Assembly (NCBI RefSeq): GCF_035989265.1
Contig: NZ_JAYKZX010000003.1
Location: 3,068,501-3,132,500 of the forward strand
Length of the DNA: 64,000 nucleotides
DNA from: Sphingobium sp. HWE2-09
GTDB taxonomy: Bacteria > Pseudomonadota > Alphaproteobacteria > Sphingomonadales > Sphingomonadaceae
Reading direction: 5' to 3'
In this document: piece after piece, positions 20,575 to 29,587 of the stretch
Position numbering within the stretch: position 1 is the first letter of the stretch
How the letters are laid out: each line of letters starts with the position of its first letter
Program-made: the position numbers and the translations under genes
The notes under the pieces: generated by a model
Told to the model about the DNA's origin: nothing
What the model saw: only the letters and a program-made list of their open reading frames with translations
Databases searched by the model: none

Positions 20575-21687
20575 TCAGACGCGCATCGGCATCAGCACGT
20601 ACAGCGCCGGGCTGCTGTCGCTTTCGCGGATCAGCGTGGGCGCTGCCGCATCGGCCAGATGCAGTTCCACCAGGTCGCTGTCGATCTGGCCCAATATGTC
20701 GAGCAGATAGCGCGCATTGAAGCCGATATCGAAGCCTTCGCCCTGGAACGCGCCGGGCACTTCTTCGGCCGCCGTGCCATTTTCCGGGCTAGTGACGGAC
20801 AGGGTGATCTTGTCCTTGTCCAGGCTCATCTTGACCGCGCGGGTCTTTTCCGTGGCGATAGTGGCGACGCGATCGACGCCCTGTTCGAAGCCGCGCGGGT
20901 CGATCTTAAGCAGCTTGTCGTTCGCGGTCGGGATGACGCGGCTATAATCGGGGAAGGTGCCGTCGATCAGCTTGCTGGTCAGGATCGCGCTGCCCAGGTT
21001 GAAGCGGATCTTGCTGGCCGACAAGGCGATGCCGACAGAGCCGTCCACTTCGTCGAGCAGCTTGCGCAGTTCGCCGATGCATTTGCGCGGGATGATGATG
21101 CCGGGCATCCCTTCCGCGCCGTCGGGGCGCGTCACCGTGACGCGGGCCAGGCGGTGGCCGTCGGTCGCCGCGGCCTTCAGCACCGGCTGGTCGTCGTCGG
21201 TGACGTGGAAATAGATGCCGTTCAGATAATAGCGCGTCTCTTCGGTCGAAATCGCAAAGCGCGTCTTGTCGATGATCTGCTTGAGCGTCTCTGCCGGCAG
21301 TTCGAAAATGGTGGGCAGGTCGCCCTCCGCGATCACCGGAAAGTCGTCGCGCGGCAGGGTCGACAGGTTGAACCGGGCGCGACCGGCCTGGATCAGCATC
21401 TTGCCCTCGGCCGCCTGCAACGACACCTGGCTACCTTCGGGCAGTTTGCGCGCGATGTCGAACAGAGTGTGAGCGGAAATGGTCGTCGCGCCCGCCTGCT
21501 CGACCTGCGCCGACACGCTTTCGACGATCTGCAGGTCGAGATCGGTCGCCATCAGCTTGATCGCGCCATCCGCCGACGCCTCGATCAGCACGTTGGACAG
21601 GATGGGAATGGTATTCCGGCGCTCAACCACCGACTGGACGTGGCTCAGGCTCTTCAACAGCGTCGCGCGTTCGATGGTGGCCTTCAT
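20575..21687 (-). CDS. dnaN: DNA polymerase III beta subunit (sliding clamp)
   Basis: The 371-aa clamp tethers replicative polymerase to DNA. It starts at MKATIERATLLKSL, after CAGGGAC, and contains the usual ERRNTIPILSNVL and RVTVTRPDG segments and ends PMRV. All three clamp domains are present by length. In many bacteria dnaN is followed directly by recF; here recF is about 10 kb away at 31444 on the same strand, with unrelated genes between. Confidence 0.97.
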   Translation of the reverse strand: MKATIERATLLKSLSHVQSVVERRNTIPILSNVLIEASADGAIKLMATDLDLQIVESVSAQVEQAGATTISAHTLFDIARKLPEGSQVSLQAAEGKMLIQAGRARFNLSTLPRDDFPVIAEGDLPTIFELPAETLKQIIDKTRFAISTEETRYYLNGIYFHVTDDDQPVLKAAATDGHRLARVTVTRPDGAEGMPGIIIPRKCIGELRKLLDEVDGSVGIALSASKIRFNLGSAILTSKLIDGTFPDYSRVIPTANDKLLKIDPRGFEQGVDRVATIATEKTRAVKMSLDKDKITLSVTSPENGTAAEEVPGAFQGEGFDIGFNARYLLDILGQIDSDLVELHLADAAAPTLIRESDSSPALYVLMPMRV

Positions 21688-21840
21688 GTCCCTGTTCTGT
21701 CCGTTTCTTTTTAAGCCGATAGCCAAGGATTTGGTCGAATCCCGGCGACAATGATGGATGGTCCTTCATAACCGCTGGAGCGACTTGGGCAAGCGCCGCC
21801 TTCATGCTTTTAGCATGACGGGGTTGCAAAAGGGGATGGC

Positions 21841-22359
21841 TTGGGCTTTGCCCGGACCATGTATCGCGCGTCCGCCCTGATCATCCTGTCGCTATCGATG
21901 GCGTCATCGGCGGTGGCGCGCGATTCGCTGGGCGTTTTCGAAGGCTGGGGCGCGTTTCGCGATCCCGGCCCCGGGCAGAACGGGCCGCGCTGCTACGCCA
22001 TCGCCCAGCCCTCGACCCGCCGGGGCCAGACGCCCAAGGGCTTCGTCGCTGTCGGCACCTGGCCGCGCCAACGGGTGCGCGGGCAACTGCATTTCCGCCT
22101 CAGTCGCGCGCGCGCGCCGCACGCGCCGGTCACGCTGACCGTAGGCGAGCGCCGATTCACGCTGGTAGCTGGGCAGGTCGATGCTTGGGCGCCCGACCAG
22201 CGCGGCGACGCGCAGATCGTCGCGGCGATGCGATCGGCCAGCAGCATGAGCCTGTCCAGCATCAACGCGGACGGGCGCGGCTTTGCCGACAGCTACGCCC
22301 TGCGCGGCGCGGCGACGGCGATGGACGCTGCGGCGCTAGGCTGTGCGCGGTTGCGTTAG
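21841..22359 (+). CDS. Exported protein of unknown function (sphingomonad type)
   Basis: The product is 172 aa if it starts at TTG 21841, which has AAGGGG 5 bases upstream, or 166 aa from the ATG at 21859. Either way it has a signal peptide (RASALIILSLSMASSAVA). The mature part contains GAFRDPGPGQNGPRCYAI and GFVAVGTWPRQRVRGQLHF and a late AALGC. The two mature cysteines, CYAI and GCARL, may pair. The pattern recalls the invasion-associated locus B (IalB) style of small periplasmic proteins, but I cannot confirm that. rlmN follows after 41 bp on the same strand. Confidence 0.7.
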   Translation: MGFARTMYRASALIILSLSMASSAVARDSLGVFEGWGAFRDPGPGQNGPRCYAIAQPSTRRGQTPKGFVAVGTWPRQRVRGQLHFRLSRARAPHAPVTLTVGERRFTLVAGQVDAWAPDQRGDAQIVAAMRSASSMSLSSINADGRGFADSYALRGAATAMDAAALGCARLR

Positions 22360-22400
22360 GCGCGCTTCCAAAATCCGCAAAAATCGGCTAAGGGCGCGCC

Positions 22401-23663
22401 ATGCAATCAGCCGCCAGCCCGCTCATGCCGATTCCCGGCCTTATCGACCCTGTGCCCGTGCCGCGCGCGGTGACGCCGCGCGAGGATGGCCGCATCGACC
22501 TGATGGGCCTGTCGCGCCCGCAGATCAAAGCCGTGCTGGAAGAGGCGGGGCTGGACGTGAAGGCCGCCAAGCTGCGCTCCAAGCAAGTGTTCCACTGGCT
22601 CTATCATCGCGGCGAAACCGATTTCGACGCGATGACCGACCTGGCCAAGCCGATGCGCGGGTGGATGGCCGAACGCTTCGTCGTCGGCCGCCCGCACGTG
22701 GTCGAAGCTCAGGTGTCGAGCGATGGCACGCGCAAATGGCTGCTCCGCTCGGACGACGGGCAGGATTATGAAATGGTGTTCATTCCCGACGCGGACCGGG
22801 GCACGCTCTGCGTTTCCAGCCAGGTCGGCTGCACGCTCAATTGCAGCTTCTGCCATACCGGCACGATGCGACTGGTGCGTAACCTGACGCCGGGCGAGAT
22901 TGTCGGGCAGGTGATGCTGGCGCGCGATTCGCTGGGCGAATGGCCCAAGGGCAATATGGCCGTTGCTAACGATGTCGACGATTACGACGACGCGCCGCAA
23001 TATACGCCGGACGGGCGGATGCTGACCAACATCGTGATGATGGGCATGGGCGAACCGCTCTATAATTTCGATCATGTCCGCGACGCGCTCAAACTGGTCA
23101 TGGACGGCGATGGCCTCGCTCTGTCGAAGCGGCGCATCACCCTGTCGACGTCGGGCGTCGTGCCGATGATGGCGCGCGCGGCCGAAGAGATCGGCGTGAA
23201 CCTCGCCGTCTCGCTCCATGGCGTGACCAAGGAAGTGCGTGACGAACTGGTGCCGCTCAATCGCAAATATGGGATCGAGGAACTGCTCCAGGCCTGCGCC
23301 GATTATCCCAAGGCAAATAATGCCCGGCGCATCACCTTCGAATATGTGATGATCCGCGACAAGAATGACAGTGATGAGGATGCGCGCGAACTCGTCCGCC
23401 TGATCCGCAAATATAAGCTGCCGGCCAAGGTCAACCTGATCCCGTTCAACCCCTGGCCCGGCACCGACTATGAATGTTCGACGCCCGACCGCATCCGCGC
23501 GTTCAGCACCATCGTATTCGAAGGCGGCATCAGCGCGCCGGTGCGCACCCCGCGCGGGCGCGACATCATGGCGGCGTGCGGCCAGCTCAAATCGGCGAGC
23601 GAGAAGAAGAGCAAGGCGGAAATAAAGCGCCTGGCCGAAGAGAAGCAAGCCGCGCTCGGATAA
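22401..23663 (+). CDS. rlmN: Dual-specificity RNA methyltransferase RlmN
   Basis: The 420-aa radical SAM enzyme methylates C2 of A2503 in 23S rRNA and of A37 in some tRNAs. The cluster motif CTLNCSFC gives Cys144, Cys148 and Cys151. The two mechanistic cysteines of the family appear as LCVSSQ (Cys137) and the C-terminal [14 protein letters not shown] and [19 protein letters not shown] are typical. A good AAGGG ribosome site precedes the ATG. A strong terminator follows. Confidence 0.97.
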   Translation: MQSAASPLMPIPGLIDPVPVPRAVTPREDGRIDLMGLSRPQIKAVLEEAGLDVKAAKLRSKQVFHWLYHRGETDFDAMTDLAKPMRGWMAERFVVGRPHVVEAQVSSDGTRKWLLRSDDGQDYEMVFIPDADRGTLCVSSQVGCTLNCSFCHTGTMRLVRNLTPGEIVGQVMLARDSLGEWPKGNMAVANDVDDYDDAPQYTPDGRMLTNIVMMGMGEPLYNFDHVRDALKLVMDGDGLALSKRRITLSTSGVVPMMARAAEEIGVNLAVSLHGVTKEVRDELVPLNRKYGIEELLQACADYPKANNARRITFEYVMIRDKNDSDEDARELVRLIRKYKLPAKVNLIPFNPWPGTDYECSTPDRIRAFSTIVFEGGISAPVRTPRGRDIMAACGQLKSASEKKSKAEIKRLAEEKQAALG

Positions 23664-23700
23664 GCGGGACCGACAGACTGCGCCCAGGCGCGCGATGACA

Positions 23701-23729
23701 AGCCCCGCCCGCAACGGCGGGGCTTTTTA
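23701..23729 (+). terminator. Rho-independent terminator after rlmN
   Basis: Stem AGCCCCGCC / GGCGGGGCT, loop CGCAAC, then a run of T. It lies 37 bp after the rlmN stop. Confidence 0.92.
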
Positions 23730-23744
23730 TTTGGGGGAAGACGC

Positions 23745-24167
23745 ATGACCGATGAAGAGATGGAATCGGTGGCGCAGGGGTTCTGCGCCTGCACGCTGCT
23801 CAAGGCGCAGTGGACCCATGGCGCGCATTTCGCGACGGCGCTGTGGCTGATCCTCAAACGCCCGGACCTGATGCCCGAACGCGACATGCCCGACCTGATC
23901 CGCCGCTATAATATAAGCGTCGGCGGCGTGAACGACGCGGCGCGCGGCTATCACGAGACGATCACGCAGGCGTCGCTGCACATGACGCGGCGCCTGCTGG
24001 CGGACTTGCCGGACGATGTTGCGCCATCCGCCGCCTTCGCCGTGCTGATGGCCTCGCCCCTGGGGGACAAGGACTGGCCGTTTGCTTACTGGTCGCGCGA
24101 TCGGCTGATGACGCCGATGGCGCGGCTGGGGTGGGTGGCACCGGACTGCAAACCCTTGCCCGCATAG
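23745..24167 (+). CDS. Conserved-looking hypothetical protein, 140 aa
   Basis: A soluble protein with no signal peptide. The N-terminal FCACTLLKAQWTHGAHFATA segment carries two cysteines and a His that could bind metal, followed by RRYNISVGGVNDAARGYHETIT. The later half is rich in Leu and Ala with a WPFAYWSRDRLMTPMARLGW ending. Codon use is like that of its neighbours. The pattern looks like a conserved all-helical protein, but I do not recognise a named family. It follows the rlmN terminator by about 16 bp, so it must have a promoter of its own or within that hairpin region. Confidence 0.75.
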   Translation: MTDEEMESVAQGFCACTLLKAQWTHGAHFATALWLILKRPDLMPERDMPDLIRRYNISVGGVNDAARGYHETITQASLHMTRRLLADLPDDVAPSAAFAVLMASPLGDKDWPFAYWSRDRLMTPMARLGWVAPDCKPLPA

Positions 24168-24171
24168 AAAA

Positions 24172-24210
24172 AGGGCGGCCCTTTGCAGGACCGCCCTCCT
24201 TCATCTGATC
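24172..24210 (-). terminator. Terminator for the outer membrane protein gene
   Basis: The hairpin arms AGGGCGGCCC and GGACCGCCCT (one mismatch) enclose loop TTTGCA. On the minus strand it is followed by a T run (CTTTTTC), so it fits termination of the leftward outer membrane gene. It lies between two convergent genes. Confidence 0.8.
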
Positions 24211-24223
24211 ATTTTGAGAGGGA

Positions 24224-24736
24224 TCAGAAACGGAAGCCGACGCCGACCAGGCCAGCGTCACGACCGCCGATATTGGCTTCATATTCGCTGCGCTGATATT
24301 CGGCCGAGATGTAGGTGTTCGGGGTCACCGCATATTCCAGACCGCCGCCGTAGCGCACGCCTTCGAACGACGCGCCGCCATTGCCAAGGTCGATGCGGGT
24401 GTTGGCATAGCCGACCTTGCCGAACGCCAGAACCTGCGGGGTCAGCGTGTAGCCCAGACGCACCGAAGCGGCCAGGTCACGGCTGACTTCCGCACCGGCG
24501 CCCGCGCTGGTGGTGCTGTCGCTGAACGACACTTCGGGACCGAAGGTCACGCCCGGGGTCACGGCGATGTCGTAACCGGCGGACACGCCGTAGGTCAGGC
24601 CGTCGCGGCCATCGAACTTGTCATAGCCCAAGATCACGCCCGCGCGCGGCCCGTTGAAGGGCGCAGCGTCCTGAGCGAAAGCAGGGGCCGAAACAGCGGT
24701 GGCAGCAGCAATGGCTGCGAAAATCACAGTCTTCAT
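24224..24736 (-). CDS. Outer membrane beta-barrel protein (opacity/OmpA-like barrel)
   Basis: The 170-aa protein has a signal peptide (MKTVIFAAIAAATAVSAPAFA) and alternating hydrophobic/polar strands. It has features of small barrels: GPRAGVILGYDKFDGRDG, an aromatic-rich LEYAVTPNTYISAEYQRSEY near the end and a terminal Phe (VGVGFRF) as used for barrel insertion. Eight strands fit the length. Such proteins are usually structural or adhesion porin-like proteins; no function can be assigned. A long upstream region follows to the cytochrome gene. Confidence 0.85.
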   Translation of the reverse strand: MKTVIFAAIAAATAVSAPAFAQDAAPFNGPRAGVILGYDKFDGRDGLTYGVSAGYDIAVTPGVTFGPEVSFSDSTTSAGAGAEVSRDLAASVRLGYTLTPQVLAFGKVGYANTRIDLGNGGASFEGVRYGGGLEYAVTPNTYISAEYQRSEYEANIGGRDAGLVGVGFRF

Positions 24737-25047
24737 AAAGTCCTCATTTATTATCTAGTCGCCGTGATTGAGACATTCATCCGGCGTTCAGGTTCGATGC
24801 CAAGCAATCATGAACTTATTCTCACGACAACTCCTGCGACTCTTCTCTCCTTTATCAGGAGATCAAGAACATGATCTGCATCAGGATCACGCCACTGCCA
24901 TCTAGGTTCACAAGATTGGCTTGCAAAGGGGGGTGAACATTATTTCAATTAATTTCAGGACTTGTGTTGCAAAACGGTTACATCGCTGGCGCCGCCCACT
25001 AGGTCGGTTCATATGGACCTTCCGGGAAAATGGAGTAGGATGTCGCC
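24737..25047. other. Divergent intergenic region, 311 bp
   Basis: It separates the outer membrane gene from the cytochrome b gene and should hold both promoters. It is clearly more AT-rich than the coding sequence. A run GGGGGG and the stretch ATTATTTCAATTAATTTC lie near 24945. I see no tRNA, terminator or convincing operator palindrome. Confidence 0.5.
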
Positions 25048-25767
25048 ATGGACAGCAAGACCGACAGCGCAGGCGAGATGGTCAGGCGCCATCGGCTCTC
25101 CACCCGGCTATGGCATTGGCTGAACGCGGTGCTGCTCTACACCCTCTTCACCAGCGGTCTTGGCATCTTCAACGCGCATCCCCGGCTCTATTGGGGCCAA
25201 TATGGCGCCAATCTGGACATGCCCTGGCTGACGCTGGATCGCTTCCCCGGCTGGATCACGCTGCCCACCCATTACAGCCTGGCGCTGTCCCGCCACTGGC
25301 ATCTGGCCGCCGCGCCGATCTTCGCCTTCGCGCTGCTGCTCTATATGGTCTGGAGCCTCGCCAACCGGCATGTCGCGCGCGACATCGCCTTCCGCCGCGA
25401 CGACCTGTCGCCGCGCCATGTCTGGCAGGATATCAAGGATCATGCGCGCCTGCGCTTCCCCGCAGGGCAGGCGGCGTTGCGCTATAATGTGTTGCAGAAG
25501 GCGAGCTATATCGGCGTGATCTTCGTCCTGCTGCCGCTGCTTATCCTGACCGGCCTTACCATGTCGCCGGGCATGAACGCGGCCTGGCCCTGGCTGCTCG
25601 ATCTGTTCGGCGGGCGGCAGTCGGCCCGCTCGCTCCATTTCATCGCCGCCTTCGCGCTGGTCGCCTTTTTCCTCGTCCATATCCTGATGGTGATCCTGGC
25701 CGGGCCGCTGAACGAGCTGCGGTCGATGATCACCGGCCGCTATCGCGTGCCGGAGGCGCGGCCATGA
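25048..25767 (+). CDS. Membrane cytochrome b (b561/formate dehydrogenase gamma-like)
   Basis: The 239-aa protein has four to five membrane segments (about residues 28-45, 88-110, 150-172 and 192-215). His residues in or near helices (RLWHWLNA, THYSLALSRHWHLAA, SLHFIAA, LVHILMVI) are likely heme b ligands. It matches the di-heme cytochrome b561 type that hands electrons between quinones and a partner enzyme. The partner is clear: the downstream molybdopterin oxidoreductase overlaps by 4 bp (ATGA). The arrangement resembles MsrPQ-type pairs (periplasmic methionine sulfoxide reductase), but the membrane protein resembles cytochrome b561 rather than MsrQ. Confidence 0.85.
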   Translation: MDSKTDSAGEMVRRHRLSTRLWHWLNAVLLYTLFTSGLGIFNAHPRLYWGQYGANLDMPWLTLDRFPGWITLPTHYSLALSRHWHLAAAPIFAFALLLYMVWSLANRHVARDIAFRRDDLSPRHVWQDIKDHARLRFPAGQAALRYNVLQKASYIGVIFVLLPLLILTGLTMSPGMNAAWPWLLDLFGGRQSARSLHFIAAFALVAFFLVHILMVILAGPLNELRSMITGRYRVPEARP

Positions 25768-26510
25768 TCCTCACCCGCCGCACCCTGCTGCTGGGCGCGA
25801 CCGTGACGCTGGCGGGCTGCGACCGGCTGGCGCGCAATGAGTCCTTCCGCGAGGCGCTGTTCTCAGCCGAGAATTTCCACAAATGGGCGCAGCGCGGCCT
25901 GATGGCGCCCGACGCGCTGGCGCGCGAGTTTCGGCCGGACCAGATTTCCCCGGTCTTTCGCGCCAACGGCACCGCCAATCCCAATACGGTCGCGTATAAG
26001 GCCTTGTGGCGCGGGGGCTTTGCCGACTGGCGCCTGCAGGTCACGGGCCTGGTCGCGCGAGAACTGTCCCTCTCGCTGTCGCAATTGCGCGCGCTGCCCC
26101 ATCGCGAACAGATCACCCGGCACGACTGCGTCGAAGGGTGGAGCGCCATTGGCAAATGGCGCGGCGTGCCTTTGAAGACGATCCTCGACGGCGCGGGGCT
26201 GCGCAGCCAGGCGCGTTATCTCGTCTTTCACTGCGCCGACACGATGGGCAGCGGGCAGCCCTATTATGAAAGCATCGACCTCGCCGACGCCTTCCATCCC
26301 CAGACCATCCTCGCCTTCGCGCTCAACGATGCGCCGCTGTCCGTCGCCAACGGCGCGCCGCTGCGGCTACGGGTCGAGCGGCAGCTGGGGTATAAGCAGG
26401 CGAAATATCTGATGGGGATAGAGGCGGTCGACAGCCTGGCCGGGATCGGCAAGGGCAAGGGCGGCTATTGGGAAGACCATGCCGACTATGAATGGTATGC
26501 CGGTATTTGA
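25764..26510 (+). CDS. Sulfite-oxidase-fold molybdopterin-dependent oxidoreductase
   Basis: The 248-aa product has a Tat-like signal (TRRTLLLGATVTLAGC); the Cys at 19 suggests a lipoprotein anchor. The sulfite oxidase domain holds the molybdenum-ligand Cys122 in RHDCVEGWSAIGKW, followed by LVFHCADT, PYYESIDLADAF and the C-terminal KYLMGIE. Related enzymes are the catalytic MsrP (YedY). The YedY-like fold in this paired context suggests a periplasmic reductase or dehydrogenase fed by the cytochrome b. The substrate is unknown. The start overlaps the upstream gene by 4 bp. Confidence 0.9.
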   Translation: MILTRRTLLLGATVTLAGCDRLARNESFREALFSAENFHKWAQRGLMAPDALAREFRPDQISPVFRANGTANPNTVAYKALWRGGFADWRLQVTGLVARELSLSLSQLRALPHREQITRHDCVEGWSAIGKWRGVPLKTILDGAGLRSQARYLVFHCADTMGSGQPYYESIDLADAFHPQTILAFALNDAPLSVANGAPLRLRVERQLGYKQAKYLMGIEAVDSLAGIGKGKGGYWEDHADYEWYAGI

Positions 26511-26541
26511 CGCCTGCGTAACGACATGACAGAGTATTTGC

Positions 26542-27783
26542 ATGAAATTGTTTGAAATGGTGCTCAAACGGTTGGTCACGCGTGGCCGATTGACGGTCCA
26601 CTACGCGAACGGCCGGACCAGCAGCGTCGGCCGGCCCGATCCCGCCTTTCCCGACCTCGCCCTCCGCTTCAAGGATGGCCGCGTTCCCTTCGACATCGTC
26701 AAAGACCCGCGCCTGGGCATGGCCGAAGCCTGGATCGACGGGCGCGTGACGATCGAGGGCGGCGGCATCATGGAATTTATATCCATGATCCGCGCCAACA
26801 ATCCGTGGGAACAGGGCAAGTCGATCGAGTCCAAGAGCCTGCTGAAACGCGGCGTCGGCACGGTCCGCCAGAAATTATGGCGCGCCAATCACAAGGCGCG
26901 GTCGAAGGCCAATGTCGCCCATCATTACGACCTGTCCGGCGCGCTCTACGCGCTCTTCCTCGACCGCGACCGCCAATATAGCTGCGCCTATTATCCCGAT
27001 GCCGACAATGACGCCGGAATCAGCCTGGAACAGGCGCAGGAGGACAAGAAGGCGCATATCGCCGCCAAGCTGCACCTGAAACCGGGCATGAGGGTGCTGG
27101 ACATCGGCTGTGGCTGGGGCGGCATGGCGCTCTTTCTCCACCGGACCTGCGGCGTGGACGTCATCGGCATCACCCTGTCGGAAGAACAGTTGAAGGTCGC
27201 GCGCCAGCGCGCCGCCGATGCGGGGGTGGCGGACCATGTCCGCTTCGAACTGATCGACTATCGCGACATGACCGGGCCTTTCGACCGGATCGTGTCGGTG
27301 GGCATGTTCGAACATGTCGGCACCGCCCATTTCCGCACCTTCTTCGACACCTGCCGCAATCTGCTGACGCCCGAGGGCGTGATGCTGATCCACACGATCG
27401 GCCGGATGGGCGGGCCGGGCGTCACCGACGCCTTCACCCAGAAATATATCTTCCCCGGCGGCTATATCCCCGCCTTGTCGGAGATGATCGCGGGGAGCGA
27501 AGGCACGCGGTTGATGGTGACCGATGTCGAAGTGCTGCGCATCCATTACGGCCTGACCCTGCGGGAATGGTACAAACGAACCATGGCGCACAAGGCCGAT
27601 ATCATCGCCCTGTATGACGAGCGCTTCTTCCGCCTCTGGACCTTCTATCTGGCGGGTGCCGCGACCGTGTTCGAACATGGTGGCATGGTCAATTTCCAGG
27701 TCCAATACGCCCGCGACCGCCGCGCCTTGCCCATCACCCGCGACTATATGCAGGACGCGGAAGCCGCCCTGCGGGGGCGGTAA
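26542..27783 (+). CDS. cfa: Cyclopropane-fatty-acyl-phospholipid synthase
   Basis: The 413-aa SAM-dependent enzyme adds a methylene bridge to unsaturated phospholipid chains. The SAM motif is LDIGCGWGGMALFLHR, followed by GITLSEEQLKVARQRA and SVGMFEHVG. The C-terminal HHYDLSG-type signature appears in the middle as VAHHYDLSGALYALFLD. Length fits the family. It is 31 bp after the molybdoenzyme and may be co-transcribed. The product has no signal peptide and acts at the inner membrane. Confidence 0.96.
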   Translation: MKLFEMVLKRLVTRGRLTVHYANGRTSSVGRPDPAFPDLALRFKDGRVPFDIVKDPRLGMAEAWIDGRVTIEGGGIMEFISMIRANNPWEQGKSIESKSLLKRGVGTVRQKLWRANHKARSKANVAHHYDLSGALYALFLDRDRQYSCAYYPDADNDAGISLEQAQEDKKAHIAAKLHLKPGMRVLDIGCGWGGMALFLHRTCGVDVIGITLSEEQLKVARQRAADAGVADHVRFELIDYRDMTGPFDRIVSVGMFEHVGTAHFRTFFDTCRNLLTPEGVMLIHTIGRMGGPGVTDAFTQKYIFPGGYIPALSEMIAGSEGTRLMVTDVEVLRIHYGLTLREWYKRTMAHKADIIALYDERFFRLWTFYLAGAATVFEHGGMVNFQVQYARDRRALPITRDYMQDAEAALRGR

Positions 27784-27893
27784 AAAGCCTGAACCGTCGC
27801 TGACAATGTCATTCGCAGATGGTTCAGTCGGTGCGCGTCATTCTCCCCCTCATGCTCCCGTCGGAAGCGGCGGGGTCCATGAGGAGAGACGCA

Positions 27894-28208
27894 ATGAATA
27901 TATTCTGGAAAGGCGCGGCGGCGTTGAGCCTGGCCCTCACCGGTCTTGGCGCAGCGGCAGTCCCCGCGCAGGCGCAATATTATGGCGGCCAGCATTGGCG
28001 CGGCGATCGCGATGGCCGGTGGGACAATCGCCGTGGCCCTGACCGCCGCTGGGACAATAGGCGCTGGGACGATCGCCGTCACTGGCGGGGTGATCGCCGC
28101 CATTGGCGTGGCGATCGTGGCCATTATCGCAATCGCCCCCGCTGCTGGAACGAATGGCGCTACGACCGCTATCGCCATCGCGACGTGCGTGTCCGCATCT
28201 GCCGCTAA
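27894..28208 (+). CDS. Small exported Arg/Asp/Trp-rich protein
   Basis: The 104-aa protein has a signal peptide (MNIFWKGAAALSLALTG to AQAQ) and an ideal GGAGAG ribosome site. The mature part repeats WRGDR, WDNRR and HWRGDR units, then ends with a Cys pair (RCWNEW, RICR). It resembles the low-complexity segment of the RcnB-like protein at 4869 but lacks the RcnB domain. The function is unknown; cell envelope localisation is likely. A palindrome at 28224-28258 follows. Confidence 0.7.
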   Translation: MNIFWKGAAALSLALTGLGAAAVPAQAQYYGGQHWRGDRDGRWDNRRGPDRRWDNRRWDDRRHWRGDRRHWRGDRGHYRNRPRCWNEWRYDRYRHRDVRVRICR

Positions 28209-28223
28209 CGGCTAATTTACCCT

Positions 28224-28258
28224 GCAACCCGTCCCGATTGAACCTTGGGGCGGGTTGC
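28224..28258 (+). terminator. Hairpin after the small exported protein (no T run)
   Basis: Arms GCAACCCG and CGGGTTGC are perfectly complementary around a short inner CCC/GGG pairing. No T tract follows, so it may act as a weak terminator or be a dispersed palindrome. Confidence 0.5.
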
Positions 28259-28273
28259 GGCATTGGATGCGGC

Positions 28274-28696
28274 ATGACCGATCCCATGCCCGTTATCCAA
28301 AGCCTCCTGTCCGGCCTGCCGATCTTCCTGCTGCATCTGGGCAGCGCGACCCTCGTCTGGCTTGTGGCGCTTGGCCTCTATATGTGGATCACCCCGCATG
28401 ACGAATTTGCGCTGATCCGCGCCGGGAACGAGGCAGCGGCGATTTCGCTGGGCGGTGCGGCCATCGGCCTTGCCGTGCCGTTGGGTTTCTGCCTCGCCGG
28501 GTCGGTCAATGTCTGGGACATCGTCATCTGGGGCAGCGTCACGCTGGTGCTGCAACTGATCGCTTTTCGGCTGGTCGACTTCCTGCTCGGCACCCTGTCG
28601 GCGCGGATCGAAGCCAATGAACGATCGGCGGCGATCTTCCTGGCGATGATGAAGGCCGCCATCGCCTGCCTGACCGCCGCTGCGGTGGCGGGCTGA
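28274..28696 (+). CDS. DUF350 family membrane protein
   Basis: The 140-aa protein has four predicted membrane segments and the LGGAAIGLAVPLGFCLAG repeat typical of DUF350. A second RLVDFLLGTLSARIEANE segment follows. DUF350 proteins are of unknown function and are often next to envelope stress or peptidase genes. The stop is 4 bp before a trypsin-like protease, so the two are probably one operon. Confidence 0.85.
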   Translation: MTDPMPVIQSLLSGLPIFLLHLGSATLVWLVALGLYMWITPHDEFALIRAGNEAAAISLGGAAIGLAVPLGFCLAGSVNVWDIVIWGSVTLVLQLIAFRLVDFLLGTLSARIEANERSAAIFLAMMKAAIACLTAAAVAG

Positions 28697-28700
28697 GGCC

Positions 28701-29534
28701 ATGGCGAAACGCGGCTGCGGCTGCCTTCCCTTCGCGCTTGGCGGCCTGCTGCTGCTTGCTTGGTGGGGGCAGGACGTGCAGGTGCCCCGGCTTCAGGTCG
28801 AGCAATATGACCCCCGCACGCCGCGTCGGCCGATGCCGCAATGGGGCGACGAACAGTTCGTGATAGAGGAGGAGCCTGGCGGTCCCGCCGATTCGATGGG
28901 CACCGCCTTCGCCGTCGATCGCGATGGCGCCTGGCTGACGGCGCAGCATGTCACTCATGGCTGCGCGCGCGTGGGGCTGGAGGATGGCCGTTTCGCCCGC
29001 CCGGTGTCGCGCATCGTCGAAAGCCGAGAGGCGGACGCCGCGCTGGTCGCCGACAGCCTGCCCAGCGTCGCCGCGTTGCCGCTGTCCAGTCGCATCCCGC
29101 AACCCGGCACGCCCGGCTATCATATGGGTTTCCCCGCAGGCGAGCCAACGTTGGTCATCTCCGAACTGATCGGCGAAGCCAGCGCGCGGCGCCGGCGCAG
29201 CGACGTGACACAACCGATTCTGGCCTGGGCCGAAAAGGGTCGCATCCCGTCCGGCGATGGCACGTTGTCCGGCATCAGCGGCGGCCCGGTTTTCGCAGAG
29301 GACGGCCATGTCGTGGGCGTCAACAGCGCGTCCACCGACCGGCGCGGGCGCATCCTGACGACCGCGCCCGATGCCATCGCCCGGCTGACGACGGCCAGCC
29401 GGGTGGTGGACGAACGGCCGGTCGCCTATCCCTTCGCTGGCCTCGCCGACGCGGAAAGCCGCTTTTCCGGCTGGCTGGAAGATGGCGTCATCCGCCGCAT
29501 CTTCTGCGACGTCGATGAAAAGCGCGGCGGTTGA
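28701..29534 (+). CDS. Membrane-anchored trypsin-like serine protease
   Basis: The 277-aa protein starts MAKRGCGCLPFALGG and has one hydrophobic segment near the N-terminus (FALGGLLLLAWW), then a chymotrypsin-fold domain facing the periplasm. The catalytic triad is readable: His83 in LTAQHV, Asp112 in READAALV and Ser193 in GTLSGISGGPVF. No PDZ domain is present, unlike DegP. It probably cleaves envelope proteins. Its pairing with a DUF350 membrane protein suggests a joint role. It is a weaker match to trypsin_2-type families than to classical HtrA. Confidence 0.88.
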   Translation: MAKRGCGCLPFALGGLLLLAWWGQDVQVPRLQVEQYDPRTPRRPMPQWGDEQFVIEEEPGGPADSMGTAFAVDRDGAWLTAQHVTHGCARVGLEDGRFARPVSRIVESREADAALVADSLPSVAALPLSSRIPQPGTPGYHMGFPAGEPTLVISELIGEASARRRRSDVTQPILAWAEKGRIPSGDGTLSGISGGPVFAEDGHVVGVNSASTDRRGRILTTAPDAIARLTTASRVVDERPVAYPFAGLADAESRFSGWLEDGVIRRIFCDVDEKRGG

Positions 29535-29587
29535 CGGCGCTACGCCCCAAACGCTAGGCGCGAACAAACTTTGCAGGGATTTTGACC

